This document shows, in pieces, positions 19,669 through 27,856 of a stretch of DNA of 31,762 bases. Source of the stretch: a virus. The stretch's first letter is position 1; every line of letters starts with the position of its first letter. The translations under genes and the position numbers were made by a program. The DNA lies in IMG/VR virus record IMGVR_UViG_3300042516_002891, positions 1-31,762 of that record; one strand, 5' to 3'. The notes below the pieces were generated by a model. That model had not been told where the DNA came from. It was given only the letters and a program-made list of their open reading frames with translations, and made no database searches.

Positions 19669-19848
19669 CTACTCCTGCGGTCGTGCAATGTTCGCAAGCA
19701 GCAACAGCAGCCGCTCGCGTTCTTCGAGCAGGCGGCCGATCATCCTGGCCGCCGTGCCGTTGGTCGCCGTCCAACTGTTCGACGGGCCGTGGCGGCCGAC
19801 GAACAAGCGAGCCTCGTTGGCCTCGTCATCAGTGTATGGCTGCTTCAT
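19669..19848 (-). CDS. Small protein after the AlpA-like gene (59 aa)
   Basis: 59 aa, MKQPYTDDEANEARLFVG..., with a helical, Leu-rich C-terminus (RMIGRLLEERERLLLLLANI) that could form a coiled coil. The ATG lies 20 bases inside the 3' end of the AlpA-like gene. No strong ribosome binding site is seen. Codon content (GC-rich third positions) and a sensible composition argue for a real gene. No family is recognised. Confidence 0.5.
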   Translation of the reverse strand: MKQPYTDDEANEARLFVGRHGPSNSWTATNGTAARMIGRLLEERERLLLLLANIARPQE

Positions 19849-20029
19849 ATTGCGACCGTTGATGTTTGCGATTCACAAAGTCGATGAGCGCCTGCTCACG
19901 CCACCGAAGGCATTTCCCAAGTCGGATCGGTTCGGGGAACTCGCCTCGCTTCCAGAGCCGACGCAGAGTTCTTGAGTTCATCGAAAAGTATTTCGCTACT
20001 TCGTCGAGTTTCATCAGTCGTTCAGGCAT
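19829..20029 (-). CDS. AlpA-like helix-turn-helix protein
   Basis: 66 aa starting MPERLMKLDEVAKYF with GAGGAA before the ATG. The pattern LMKLDEVAKYFSMNSRTLRRLWKRGEFPEPIRLG..LRWREQALIDF is the helix-turn-helix/wing of the AlpA (HTH_17) family, which includes prophage excisionases and regulators. It lies convergent to the integrase. It could regulate the late genes or excision; the choice between these is open. Confidence 0.75.
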   Translation of the reverse strand: MPERLMKLDEVAKYFSMNSRTLRRLWKRGEFPEPIRLGKCLRWREQALIDFVNRKHQRSQYEAAIH

Positions 20030-20393
20030 CGCGTTCCTCGCGGTGCAATAAAAGAGCCAGCAGGCTATACGAGGCGAGGTCAAATAAATTGTCGTCGAGC
20101 GATTCGTTCTCCAGCCGCCCCGTCGCGTTGAACGTCGCGAGCCGCGTCACCTTGTCGGAGAGCCGCACCATCGCGCCTTTCCACGACGGGATGCCGACGA
20201 ACTTCGCACCGTTGCGAATGTTTGCCAGCGGGTCGGTGCCGCTCGGGCAGCCGTAGTCGGCACTCTTGGACCGGTGCATTTCCTTCAGTGCATCGCACAG
20301 GTCGAAGAACGCCTGCGAGGTGGGATGCACAGGAGTCAGCACGCGGGGGCGGCACTTGCCGCCGTCGCAGCAGCCTTCTTCAAGCGTTGTCAT
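20022..20393 (-). CDS. MazG/DUF1599-like all-alpha pyrophosphatase-family protein
   Basis: 123 aa starting MTTLEEGCCDGGKC; AAGGGAAA upstream and ATGA overlap with the phosphoesterase stop. The region 37-117 (KEMHRSKSADYG ... NIRNGAKFVGIPSWKGAMVRLSDKVTRLATF ... LENESLDDNLFDLASYSLLALLL) is the helical core of DUF1599/MazG-like phage proteins; E95, D100-D101 and D105 are likely metal ligands. Such proteins are linked to nucleotide hydrolysis or DNA-base modification. The N-terminal Cys cluster (CCDGGKC) is an unusual extra. Confidence 0.72.
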   Translation of the reverse strand: MTTLEEGCCDGGKCRPRVLTPVHPTSQAFFDLCDALKEMHRSKSADYGCPSGTDPLANIRNGAKFVGIPSWKGAMVRLSDKVTRLATFNATGRLENESLDDNLFDLASYSLLALLLHREERDA

Positions 20394-21469
20394 GGTTTTC
20401 CCTTTTTCAAGTCTTCGTCGCAGAACAATGGGTAGGCTTTCGTGACCTCGTTGCGTCCGTGGTCGATCACGACGAGTCCCTGGCATGGCCGCTCGGGACT
20501 CGCCTTGATGTGGACAGCGTATGCACTGTGTCCAATCACGCTGCCGTTGCTGACGTACCGCCCGCCACGCAGCCAGCCCCACGTGTGATAGTGGCCGAAG
20601 ATGGTGAGGTTCGCCCGGCGGTGAGCGTCCCACGCTGCGATCGCTTTGCTGGCGGGCAGGGCAAGACCGTAGACGCCGCCGGAGTAGCGAATACTGTGGC
20701 CGTGGGTCGTGCGGATCACGAACCCGTCGAGGTCGAGGTAGTTGAGATGCCCGGTGGCGATCTGCCACTCGACGTTTTCGTTTCGCTCCTCACGCCGCAG
20801 CGTGTGGTACATGAGTTGTTCCCACGAATGGTCAAGCTCCGTCGCGATTCGGTTCTTTTCCGTAGACCGCCCGTGGTTGCCAGCGTTCGTTGCCACGACC
20901 ACGCTCTCGACTTTCGCCGCGATGGAGTCGATGAGACCCCGCAGCCGCTCGCCAATCCACCGCGTCGCGTTGGGCGGCGTGAGTTGGGCGACCTCGACGC
21001 AATCGGGATGGATATGCCCGGTAATGAAGTCGCCGCCAAGCCAGATGACGACGCGGCGCACGTCGGCCAACTGCCGCTCATGGTCGAGCATCAGAAAGAA
21101 ACGTCGCTCCAGTTCAGCCAGCCGGGAGTCGCACACGTCGAGCGAAAAGTCGTTCTCGCCATTGACCGTCTCCGGCGTCACTCGCTCCTCGCAATGCACG
21201 TCCGAGAGCATGAGCAGCATCGTCGCGGCGTGCTTCTTCCCTTTGCCGCTCTTGGCGACGGGGCGGCGTTTCGGCTTGATGCCTTGAAGCGTGACGAGTG
21301 AATCAGCCCGCTCGCGTTCGGCGTCGATCTGCTTCAACGCCGCGTCATACCGTTTTCGGTATGACGCCACCTCGGCCCGCAGCCGGGCCAGTTCGGCGTC
21401 GGCCGCGAGCTGCGAGGTGCTGGCGAGCGAATCGGCCACCTCGGCCGCTAGCGTTTTCCGTTTAGCCAC
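20390..21469 (-). CDS. Calcineurin-like metallophosphoesterase
   Basis: 359 aa starting at GTG 21469, selected because AAGGAG lies seven bases upstream. An N-terminal coiled coil (about 20-58) is followed by the two-metal phosphoesterase fold: LSDVHCEE (D90, H92), WLGGDFITG (D147), NAGNHGR (N-H pair), THGHSIRY and FGHYHTWG (final His pair). Likely substrates are DNA or RNA ends or nucleotides; phages often carry such enzymes near packaging or DNA-metabolism genes. It is coupled to the DUF1599-like gene. Confidence 0.85.
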   Translation of the reverse strand: MAKRKTLAAEVADSLASTSQLAADAELARLRAEVASYRKRYDAALKQIDAERERADSLVTLQGIKPKRRPVAKSGKGKKHAATMLLMLSDVHCEERVTPETVNGENDFSLDVCDSRLAELERRFFLMLDHERQLADVRRVVIWLGGDFITGHIHPDCVEVAQLTPPNATRWIGERLRGLIDSIAAKVESVVVATNAGNHGRSTEKNRIATELDHSWEQLMYHTLRREERNENVEWQIATGHLNYLDLDGFVIRTTHGHSIRYSGGVYGLALPASKAIAAWDAHRRANLTIFGHYHTWGWLRGGRYVSNGSVIGHSAYAVHIKASPERPCQGLVVIDHGRNEVTKAYPLFCDEDLKKGKP

Positions 21470-21702
21470 TGGATCACTCCTTGCAAGCCGCTTGTTTTCC
21501 AGCCGCGCTCGCGTGCGGCTTCGATGATCGCACGAGCGAACGCTGTCTTCTGGTGTGCCGCGTGGTCGAACGAAGCCCGCACCGCTTCCAGTTCCGCCTG
21601 GGCCTCGGCGGGCAGCCGCTCGAACCACGTCCCGAACCCGGGGCTGCGGTTCCGCGTCCGAGCCAGCACGTCATCGAGCAGGCTTGTCGGCTTTCTTGCC
21701 AC
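21448..21702 (-). CDS. Small HTH-like phage protein (84 aa)
   Basis: 84 aa starting at GTG 21702 with AAGGGA upstream. It is helical throughout (TWFERLPAEAQAELEAVRASFDHA, FARAIIEAARERGWKTSGLQGVIQWLNGKR), with a likely DNA-binding helix-turn-helix at the end. It could be a small packaging or regulatory protein; there is no family match strong enough to say. It overlaps the phosphoesterase start by 22 bases. Confidence 0.55.
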   Translation of the reverse strand: MARKPTSLLDDVLARTRNRSPGFGTWFERLPAEAQAELEAVRASFDHAAHQKTAFARAIIEAARERGWKTSGLQGVIQWLNGKR

Positions 21703-21856
21703 GGGGCTTCCCTTTCGGCTTGGGCTTCGCAGAACGCCGCAGGACCATGTTGCCGTCGTCGTCCAAGGTGAAGGGCGGCGAGGCGTCGTCGTCCTCGTAG
21801 TCGAGCTCGGCGAGGTTAGGCCGGGCCGCTTTCGGCTGGCTGGGCTTCCTTGGCAC
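21671..21856 (-). CDS. Small disordered basic-tailed protein (61 aa)
   Basis: 61 aa starting at GTG 21856 with GGAGG six bases upstream. An acidic middle (LAELDYEDDDASPPFTLDDDG) is followed by a Lys/Pro/Arg tail (KPKPKGKPRGKKADKPAR), so it is probably disordered and binds nucleic acid or protein. It overlaps the genes on both sides. No family recognised. Confidence 0.55.
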   Translation of the reverse strand: MPRKPSQPKAARPNLAELDYEDDDASPPFTLDDDGNMVLRRSAKPKPKGKPRGKKADKPAR

Positions 21857-22322
21857 GGCGGGCCTCCGCTTTGCGGGCGTTGCTGATCGCCCGCTTCACC
21901 AGCACCCTACCGGCCATGTCAACGAACGGCAGCCCCCGCTTCGTCGCCTCCTCGCGGAGCCAGCCCACGATCTCGTCGAGATGGGCTTCGCACCAACCGG
22001 GCTCGCGGGCCTCCTCCTCGTCCATCCTGCGGGCGCGGGCGTTGCACGAGCAGGTAGGCGAGGCTGTGATGCCGACACGCTTCAGGAGTTTCTTCAACTC
22101 GGTGCCTGGGCCGTGCGTCGGGGCTGGGGGCTGCGGCGGTTGCACTGGCCTTGCGACCGGCGGCACGAATCCCGGCTTTGGCTCGCGCGGGTACGCCTTG
22201 TGCGTCTCATCTACGGTGATCTGGTCGCCGTCTTCACTGACGATGCACGGCCGCACTTCGTCCAGCGTGTAGCCGCGCTGGCGGCAGCGGGCGGCTAAGT
22301 GTTCTTTGGGGCAAGTAATCAT
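21816..22322 (-). CDS. Zinc-binding phage protein of unknown function (168 aa)
   Basis: 168 aa starting MITCPKEHLAARCRQRGYT, coupled to the upstream stop by ATGA. A Pro-rich linker (PVARPVQPPQPPAPTHGPG) separates the N-terminal part from a C-terminal domain: GTELKKLLKRVGI ... CSCNARARRMDE ... GWCEAHLDEIVGWLREEATKRGLPF ... AISNARKAEARR. The C-x-C ... C pattern and the following helix recur, from memory, in phage and planctomycete proteins annotated only as hypothetical. Metal binding is likely; position after tail genes suggests a virion-associated or late accessory role. Confidence 0.65.
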   Translation of the reverse strand: MITCPKEHLAARCRQRGYTLDEVRPCIVSEDGDQITVDETHKAYPREPKPGFVPPVARPVQPPQPPAPTHGPGTELKKLLKRVGITASPTCSCNARARRMDEEEAREPGWCEAHLDEIVGWLREEATKRGLPFVDMAGRVLVKRAISNARKAEARRAKEAQPAESGPA

Positions 22323-22726
22323 GGCAAAAGATTTGGAACGCACTGCCCATCCACGCACTCGCACCCTTCGGGGCACGGGTTCGACTGTTTCTCTGGCGGG
22401 CACTCAAACCCGAGTTCTTGCGAAGTGAAAACATACATACCGCAGCCAAACTGCCAAGAGGGATTGTCGGCGTTGAAGCTGTCGGCAAACTCCTGAGCTT
22501 CCGCACCTGTCGCGAAAAACGCAGGCGCGTTCCATCGTTCTTGGCAGCCAAGGAAATCGGCGCAACCGTCGCCATTGGGGCCGCACAGGCCGTCAGACGA
22601 GCAGCAATAGGCGACATAGCAACTGGTGTCGCACGGGCCTGAGCATTTATTACAGCAACACGCCTGCGTCGTGGCCAGCGCGCTGTTTCGCAGCAGCAAC
22701 TTTCCACCCTGGTTCACAAGCGTCAT
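22319..22726 (-). CDS. Cysteine-rich distal tail or virion protein (135 aa)
   Basis: 135 aa with about 17 cysteines. It opens MTLVNQGGKLLLRNSALATTQACCC, then has clusters NKCSGPCDTSC, YCCSSDGLCGPNGDGC and a C-terminal ECPPEKQSNPCPEGCECVDGQC that resembles small disulfide-knot repeats. No signal peptide is present. Many disulfides or metal sites would suit an exposed virion part such as a tail-tip or receptor-contact protein. The ATG overlaps the previous stop (ATGA); no separate ribosome binding site is visible, so it depends on coupling. Confidence 0.6.
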   Translation of the reverse strand: MTLVNQGGKLLLRNSALATTQACCCNKCSGPCDTSCYVAYCCSSDGLCGPNGDGCADFLGCQERWNAPAFFATGAEAQEFADSFNADNPSWQFGCGMYVFTSQELGFECPPEKQSNPCPEGCECVDGQCVPNLLP

Positions 22727-23205
22727 GCGGTAGCCGTTGCCGTTGAGCAGGTGGTGACGGAGATGGAAACAGTCGAGGCGGTTCCCAGCGAAGGCACATT
22801 GATCCGGCCAAACTCCAGCGACCCGCCGAGCGTGGCGCTGCTGAGAGCGGTGGAAACGTCCCACTGCCACTGGATCAGGTGCCACGCGGTGCCGTCCTTG
22901 GCGACCGCACAATTGCGCTGGCCGTTTGCGGGCAGGTCCAAAAAGAGATTCACGGCCGACAGCGTTGCCGTTGAGCCGCGCAGCGTCACCGTCTTTGCGG
23001 AGTTGATCGACCACGCGCCGGTGAACGTCGCCACGCGGAACGCCTTGCCCGAAGGGCCGGTGACGCGGTTGCCAAACGTCAGCCCCGCCTGGTCTCGGTC
23101 GCCCGCCTCGACGGTTCGCACCACCTTGGCGATCCGCTCCGCAGCGGGCCGCGTGAAGGTCACGCGCTCAGTGCGGGCAGGTCTGCCGTCTGGTTTCTGG
23201 GCCAT
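22723..23205 (-). CDS. Distal tail/virion protein (160 aa)
   Basis: 160 aa; AAGGTG before ATG 23205. A basic N-terminal helix with VTFTRPAAERIAKVVRTVEAG is followed by a beta-rich domain (FRVATFTGAWSINSAKTVTLRG, TAWHLIQWQWDVS, TVSISVTTCSTATATA). It lies between the baseplate-like and the cysteine-rich genes, in the place where siphophages keep tail-tip and fibre components. No known family is recognised. Confidence 0.6.
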   Translation of the reverse strand: MAQKPDGRPARTERVTFTRPAAERIAKVVRTVEAGDRDQAGLTFGNRVTGPSGKAFRVATFTGAWSINSAKTVTLRGSTATLSAVNLFLDLPANGQRNCAVAKDGTAWHLIQWQWDVSTALSSATLGGSLEFGRINVPSLGTASTVSISVTTCSTATATA

Positions 23206-23213
23206 GCGTCACC

Positions 23214-24077
23214 TTAGAACGGCGGCGTGCCGAAGTAGGTGGCGAACGCCACTGCGGGGTTTACGCGGCGATCAAGAATGATCGGTTCGCCCGATGTTTT
23301 GATCGCCCCGCTTTCCGTAAGCGCCACGACATTGGCACTGGCAACCTTGTCGCCGCTTTCGTTGTCGATGACGTAGGCCCGCTTTTTCTGCCCGCTTTCC
23401 AGGTAATTCCACCCGGCGTTAGGCAGGAAGAGCTTGTAGCCGCTCGCCTTGTACGAGAGCTCGGCGGTGACTTGCCAGTATTTCACTTCCACGCCGTTCA
23501 CGACTTCGGTGGCGGGCTGGCCGCTGATGCCGTTGCAAATCCACTGGTGGGCCGAAGCCCCCAGGAACGAATCGGAGTTCACAGCCCCGGTGACGGCGAC
23601 TGCCTGGGCGACCGGGAACGCTGCGCGGTTGCCTGCGATCGACAGCCGCAACTCGCCCTCGATGGTCTGCGCCCCTTCGATGATGTCGCCAGCGGTGTTC
23701 GTGAGCGTCTTGATGTCGTTGTTGCCGTTGCCGTTGTAGTAGCGAAACGTCGGGACCGAAATGCCGCCGGTGGAGAACGACCAAATATCAGCCCGCGCGA
23801 GCGGGTTGGCGTCATAGTCGTGCTCTTTCGGTACTTCGTAGCTGTAGGTGACCTCCGCATGGAAGCGGTCGGTTTCGTTCACCTGCCCGTTGTGGCAGAG
23901 CAGGTACGCATACTCGGGGTGGGCGGCCCCGTGAAAGATGCCGATTGCCCCAAGGATGTTCTGCGTGCTCGTCGCGCCGTCGAGCGTGAGGGCGTACTTG
24001 ATCTCGGCCGTTGGGCTTTCGCCAAACTTGTGCGAGAACGTGCGCGGCAGGATTTCGCGGTAAGAGAGAACGGCCAT
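23214..24077 (-). CDS. Distal tail or baseplate-like protein (287 aa)
   Basis: 287 aa starting MAVLSYREILPRTFSHKFG; the ATG overlaps the tape measure stop (TAATG), with AGGTG before it. It is beta-rich with Tyr/Asn repeats (FRYYNGNGNNDIKTL, VEVKYWQVTAELSYKASGYKLFLPNAGWNYLESGQKKRAYV). The gene directly after a tape measure gene usually encodes the distal tail protein, which joins the tail tube to the tip. That role is inferred from position; sequence alone gives no firm family. Confidence 0.65.
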   Translation of the reverse strand: MAVLSYREILPRTFSHKFGESPTAEIKYALTLDGATSTQNILGAIGIFHGAAHPEYAYLLCHNGQVNETDRFHAEVTYSYEVPKEHDYDANPLARADIWSFSTGGISVPTFRYYNGNGNNDIKTLTNTAGDIIEGAQTIEGELRLSIAGNRAAFPVAQAVAVTGAVNSDSFLGASAHQWICNGISGQPATEVVNGVEVKYWQVTAELSYKASGYKLFLPNAGWNYLESGQKKRAYVIDNESGDKVASANVVALTESGAIKTSGEPIILDRRVNPAVAFATYFGTPPF

Positions 24078-27000
24078 TAGGCACCTACGATTTCCACGGT
24101 CCCGCCAACCTTGGCGATTTCCTTCTTGATCTCGTCGAGCTTCGTGAGTTGCTTGCGGTATTCCTCGACCGCAGGATCTTGTCTGCCCGACGCGAGCCGC
24201 AGGAACTCCGACGCACCGGCCGACGTTCGCACGTCCTCGATCTTGAGCGGCTCCTGCGAAACCTTCGCGAGCTTGTCGAGTCTCTCTTGGTCGATCTCTG
24301 CGGCAGCCTCCGCATACTTCAGTTGCAACTCGCCGAGCTTCTCCGCCTCTTGTACCGCATCCTCAAAACCCGCACGGAGTTCGTCGGCCGCCATGCGGTA
24401 GGTCTCTGGATCAATGCTGCCGTCAAGCAGTTGCTGCTGGAGCGACTGCAACTCGGCCTGTGCCGCATTGAACGCATCGGGTGCGATCTGGAAGTTGTCA
24501 AACGTGAAGGCTTCGTCGAGACTGGCCTGCACTTCTTCGATCGCCCTGTTGGCGTCGTTGGTGCTGAACCCCACCTCGACCACTTCTTGAGCGGCTGCCT
24601 GGGCCTGGTCCAAGACGGCGAGCCGTCGCAGGGCTGCCTGCTCGGCGGCCCTATCGCCAGCGGCGCGGGCATCCACGATCGCCGTTTCGGCCTCGTCGAT
24701 TTGGCGGGTGATCGCCAGGAGGTCTTCGGCGGCCTTCACTCGCGGATCTTCGCCGCCGAGTCCCTGCGACTCTATAAACGAATCGGCACGCTTTTGATCT
24801 GCGGCAATCACAGCCGCTGCCGCCCGCTCGGCTGCGGCGATCTTTTCTTCCTCTGCCTTCTGGGCTTCCTTGATCGTGTCAATCTGCGACTTGTAGGCGT
24901 CGGTCGCCTTTGCGATCTCTTGGCGGTATGCCTCTTCGTTGAGAATGCCCGCGTCGGCCTGGGCCTTCAGCTGCTCCAGTGCCGTCTGGAATTGCAGGGC
25001 AGCGTCAAAGCCAGCCTGGCCAAACTCTGCCGATTCAGCGATAGCGGCGTTGATGGCCGCACGCGAGTCCTGAATGGCCTTCTCGTAGTCGTTGAATCCC
25101 TCGGGCGGCGTGAACTCGACAGCCTGCTCGACGGCTTCGCCAGCGTCTTGGGCGGTTCGCTCAATGCCAAGGAAGTTTTCGGCAATCGTCAGCAGGCGGC
25201 CGACCGTGCCGCCGACTGCTTCCGAGATCGTGCTGAACACAGACGAGACGCTGCCGAACACTGCGTTGATGACGGTGCCAATGCTCTCAATGGCACCGCC
25301 GAGGCCGATGAACTCCGCGAACGATGAGGCCAGCCCACTGACATACTGCGCCGCCTGGGTGAACGCCGTGCCGATGATCGTGGCGAGTCGGCTAATCGTT
25401 TCACCGATCACGCCGATGTTGTCGGCGATCACGCCAATGGGCGAGAAGGAAACAAGCCATTCCGTAGCCGCCACCGCAGCATCCCCAAAGCCGCGAATGA
25501 CGCTTGTGATGCCGTCCACAAAGCCATCGACGGAGATACCGATGCGACTGAAGATGGTGCCAAGCGGCTCAAACACTGCGCCGATAATACGGCCGACCGT
25601 GCCAAGCGTTGCCCCGAGCACCTCAAACGCTGCGCCGATGATATTCAACGCTGGCTCCAACACTTGGCCGATCGGCTCCACGATTGCGCTGATCCCACCA
25701 ATGAATTCAGTTGCGCCCTGTGCGATGCCTTCGCCAAGACCAGCGAACGGCAGCAGCAGGTCAGTCTTGAGTCCCTTGGTGGCAACACGCAAGGCGTCGA
25801 GGCCAGCACCAAAATCGTCCACCCTGCCGCGATCCAGCGCGCTCAGCACCTTGCCGAATCTTTCAAGGTCGCTGGCGGCCGGGTCCAGGTTCTTGAAGAA
25901 CGGCAGCAGGGCCGCGCCGCTCTTGCCAAAAAGGGCCATCGCGGCCGCCGTGCGTTGAGCAGGATCTTCAATCTCCGAAAGCCTGCTTCCGATTAGGCGA
26001 ATCTGGTCTTCCTGCGAAAGGCCGTTGAGTTCGCCAACGGAGATGCCCAGGCGATCCAGAGCAGATACTGCCGCCTTGCTCTCTTCGTCCGCGCCCGCCA
26101 GCGTCTTTTGCAGCCGAGTCATTGAACCGGCAAGCGTTTCGACGGAAACGCCAGACCTATTGGCAGCCTCCTCCATGACCTGCATGAACTCGAATTCGAT
26201 GCCCAGCTGGTCGGCTAGGTTGCCAAGTTTCTCCACGCGGTCTTCGAGCTCGACTAGCCCACCGGCCACGCCAGCCGCAGCGGCACCAAACCCGGCCACC
26301 GCTGCAATGCCGACCGTGAACGGGTTGACGAGTCCAGCCACGGAAGTGCCGATGCTCGACAGCCCCTGAGAGATGCCGCCGGAAAAGACACGGCCCAGCC
26401 CCTCGCCTGCACTCGACAGCCCAGAAAGGCGGCCAGCCACGTTACCAATCGGGCCGGGCAAGGCAGCCAGGATGCCCGAGAGTTCGTTGAACTTCAGGTT
26501 GCCGCCATCCCCCGCAGCGTCTGCCGCCTTGTCGTAGCCCTTGGCTGCGGACTCGGCCTTCACGAATGATGCCGTGGCCTTGGCGAGCGCGGCGTTGAAC
26601 GTCTCCTGCGAGATGCGGCCAGCGTCGAGGTGGTCCTTGAGTTCGAGCACCTCTTGGTCGTACTTAGCCTGCGGCGTGAGGTTCGCCTGCGTAATCTGCG
26701 CGGCACGCTGCAACGCCTTGGCGCGGGCCTCCTCGGCCTCGGCTGCGGCAGCGTTGGCCCCAGACGCATCCGCTGACGCGCGGGCGAAGGTCTCTTCCGA
26801 GATCGCCCCCTGCTCGAGCAACTGCGCGAGGCGTTCCAGTTTGGCCGCCCGCTTTTCTTCGGCGGTGGCCTGCTGTTCGGTGATCGCCACCCCCTCCGCA
26901 AACGCTGCCGCCTGGGCCTGCGCGGCCTGCGTGATCGCAAGCATTTCCGCCGCGTACTGGTCAGCCGTGACTTGGCCCGTCTTCAGCGCGCTATTCAGAA

Positions 27001-27196
27001 AGGCGATGTCGGTGGCGATCTGCTGCTGCGCGGCGGCGGCGGCGGCACTGGAACTGGCGAACGTCGAGAAGAGTTTGGTGGCGTCACCGGCCTGGCGGGC
27101 CAGTTGGCGCATGGCCTGCTCGGCCTGCGCCAGCCCCTTCGTCATGCCGTTGGCGTTCGCCGTGAACTGAACGCCGAGGCCGATTGTTGTTGCCAT
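24077..27196 (-). CDS. Tail tape measure protein
   Basis: 1039 aa, GGAAGG before the ATG. Long Ala/Glu-rich coiled coils at both ends enclose a Gly/Ile-rich hydrophobic centre (about 260-320 and 490-680), the typical layout of siphovirus tape measures, which set tail length and reach the host membrane at ejection. At the usual rule of about 0.15 nm per residue the tail would be near 150 nm. A short motif of the form L..G.I..E.Y/F..A is repeated five times (near 71, 127, 190, 745 and 923). It follows the tail chaperone pair, as expected. Confidence 0.93.
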   Translation of the reverse strand: MATTIGLGVQFTANANGMTKGLAQAEQAMRQLARQAGDATKLFSTFASSSAAAAAAQQQIATDIAFLNSALKTGQVTADQYAAEMLAITQAAQAQAAAFAEGVAITEQQATAEEKRAAKLERLAQLLEQGAISEETFARASADASGANAAAAEAEEARAKALQRAAQITQANLTPQAKYDQEVLELKDHLDAGRISQETFNAALAKATASFVKAESAAKGYDKAADAAGDGGNLKFNELSGILAALPGPIGNVAGRLSGLSSAGEGLGRVFSGGISQGLSSIGTSVAGLVNPFTVGIAAVAGFGAAAAGVAGGLVELEDRVEKLGNLADQLGIEFEFMQVMEEAANRSGVSVETLAGSMTRLQKTLAGADEESKAAVSALDRLGISVGELNGLSQEDQIRLIGSRLSEIEDPAQRTAAAMALFGKSGAALLPFFKNLDPAASDLERFGKVLSALDRGRVDDFGAGLDALRVATKGLKTDLLLPFAGLGEGIAQGATEFIGGISAIVEPIGQVLEPALNIIGAAFEVLGATLGTVGRIIGAVFEPLGTIFSRIGISVDGFVDGITSVIRGFGDAAVAATEWLVSFSPIGVIADNIGVIGETISRLATIIGTAFTQAAQYVSGLASSFAEFIGLGGAIESIGTVINAVFGSVSSVFSTISEAVGGTVGRLLTIAENFLGIERTAQDAGEAVEQAVEFTPPEGFNDYEKAIQDSRAAINAAIAESAEFGQAGFDAALQFQTALEQLKAQADAGILNEEAYRQEIAKATDAYKSQIDTIKEAQKAEEEKIAAAERAAAAVIAADQKRADSFIESQGLGGEDPRVKAAEDLLAITRQIDEAETAIVDARAAGDRAAEQAALRRLAVLDQAQAAAQEVVEVGFSTNDANRAIEEVQASLDEAFTFDNFQIAPDAFNAAQAELQSLQQQLLDGSIDPETYRMAADELRAGFEDAVQEAEKLGELQLKYAEAAAEIDQERLDKLAKVSQEPLKIEDVRTSAGASEFLRLASGRQDPAVEEYRKQLTKLDEIKKEIAKVGGTVEIVGA

Positions 27197-27198
27197 AG

Positions 27199-27453
27199 TC
27201 AGCCTTCCAAATCGGCCTTCATCCGTTCGAGCGCTTCGAGAATCTGAAGGTCGTGCTGCGGGGCACGATCAATGGGCACGAAGTCTTCCGCCTTGGGCGT
27301 GCGTCCTCTTGGGCAGTATGGCGCAAGGGATGCGGAGGCTAGCAGCCCCGTCTGCCGCCACGGGTCGGGCAGTGGCTGGTAATAGCGTGTGAACGCAACC
27401 CACTCTGCGAGCTCGCGCGAGTCCATGCGCTGGCAGAGTTCGCCCACTGTCAT
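27199..27453 (-). CDS. Tail assembly chaperone T-like (DUF4035 type)
   Basis: 84 aa if started at MTVGELCQRMDSRELAEWVAF, the signature of DUF4035/T-type tail chaperones; the C-terminal part FVPID.APQ is also typical. No separate ribosome binding site is obvious, and the frame stays open upstream (..RRFLFRLAGHLK) back to a slippery site in the G-like gene. It is therefore probably made mainly as part of a G-T fusion, which recruits tail tube subunits onto the tape measure. Confidence 0.8.
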   Translation of the reverse strand: MTVGELCQRMDSRELAEWVAFTRYYQPLPDPWRQTGLLASASLAPYCPRGRTPKAEDFVPIDRAPQHDLQILEALERMKADLEG

Positions 27454-27848
27454 CTTCAGGTGCCCGGCCAGGCGGAAGAGGAAGCGCCGTGTAGGCCGGA
27501 CGTTTAGCCTTTTCCCAACTCTTCCACGTCGGCCTCGGTCAAGGCGTTGTGCTGCATCGCCTTCTGCCAGACGCGACTCATCACCTTGGCCGACTTTTTC
27601 GCCAACTGCTCAACCTCGGCGTCGGTAAAGAGCCGTTCCCCCTTCTCGTCGCACAGGCACTTCGCCAGGAACTTCGTGCGGAAGTTCTCGACACCCTTGG
27701 CCTTGTTCAGCACCCAATCGTTTTCGTAGGCGTCGCGCTCGCCGCAACTCATCACACGGCAGAAGACGCTGCCGCCCCATTCCTTCACCTTGATCTCAAG
27801 CAGGCCCAGGTCGTCCGCTGCCAGGATTTGCTCTTTCGTGAGTGCCAT
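27199..27848 (-). CDS. Predicted G-T fusion by -1 frameshift
   Basis: Translation of the G-like gene should slip by -1 at GGGAAAA (27510-27516, minus strand) and continue through AGG CTA AAC into the T-like frame without a stop. The slippery site is the standard X-XXY-YYZ form in the right register (TTG GGA AAA), close to the lambda G/T site. The stop TAA of the short product lies six bases after it. The fusion acts as the tail assembly chaperone; the G:GT ratio sets tail assembly. Confidence 0.8.
27504..27848 (-). CDS. Tail assembly chaperone G-like
   Basis: 114 aa starting MALTKEQILAADDLGLLEIKVKEWGG; GAGGAA upstream. The acidic, helical sequence with WGG..VF.RVMSCGERDAYE and FLAKCLCDEKGERLFTDAEVEQLAKKS is typical of siphophage tail assembly chaperones between the tail tube and tape measure genes. 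It ends just after the slippery heptamer at 27510-27516. Confidence 0.85.
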   Translation of the reverse strand: MALTKEQILAADDLGLLEIKVKEWGGSVFCRVMSCGERDAYENDWVLNKAKGVENFRTKFLAKCLCDEKGERLFTDAEVEQLAKKSAKVMSRVWQKAMQHNALTEADVEELGKG

Positions 27849-27856
27849 GCGTTCCT

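Noticed and set aside
24011-25958. Large plus-strand open frames opposite the tape measure gene
   Set aside because: The minus-strand tape measure has full coiled-coil structure and context; these are mirror frames.
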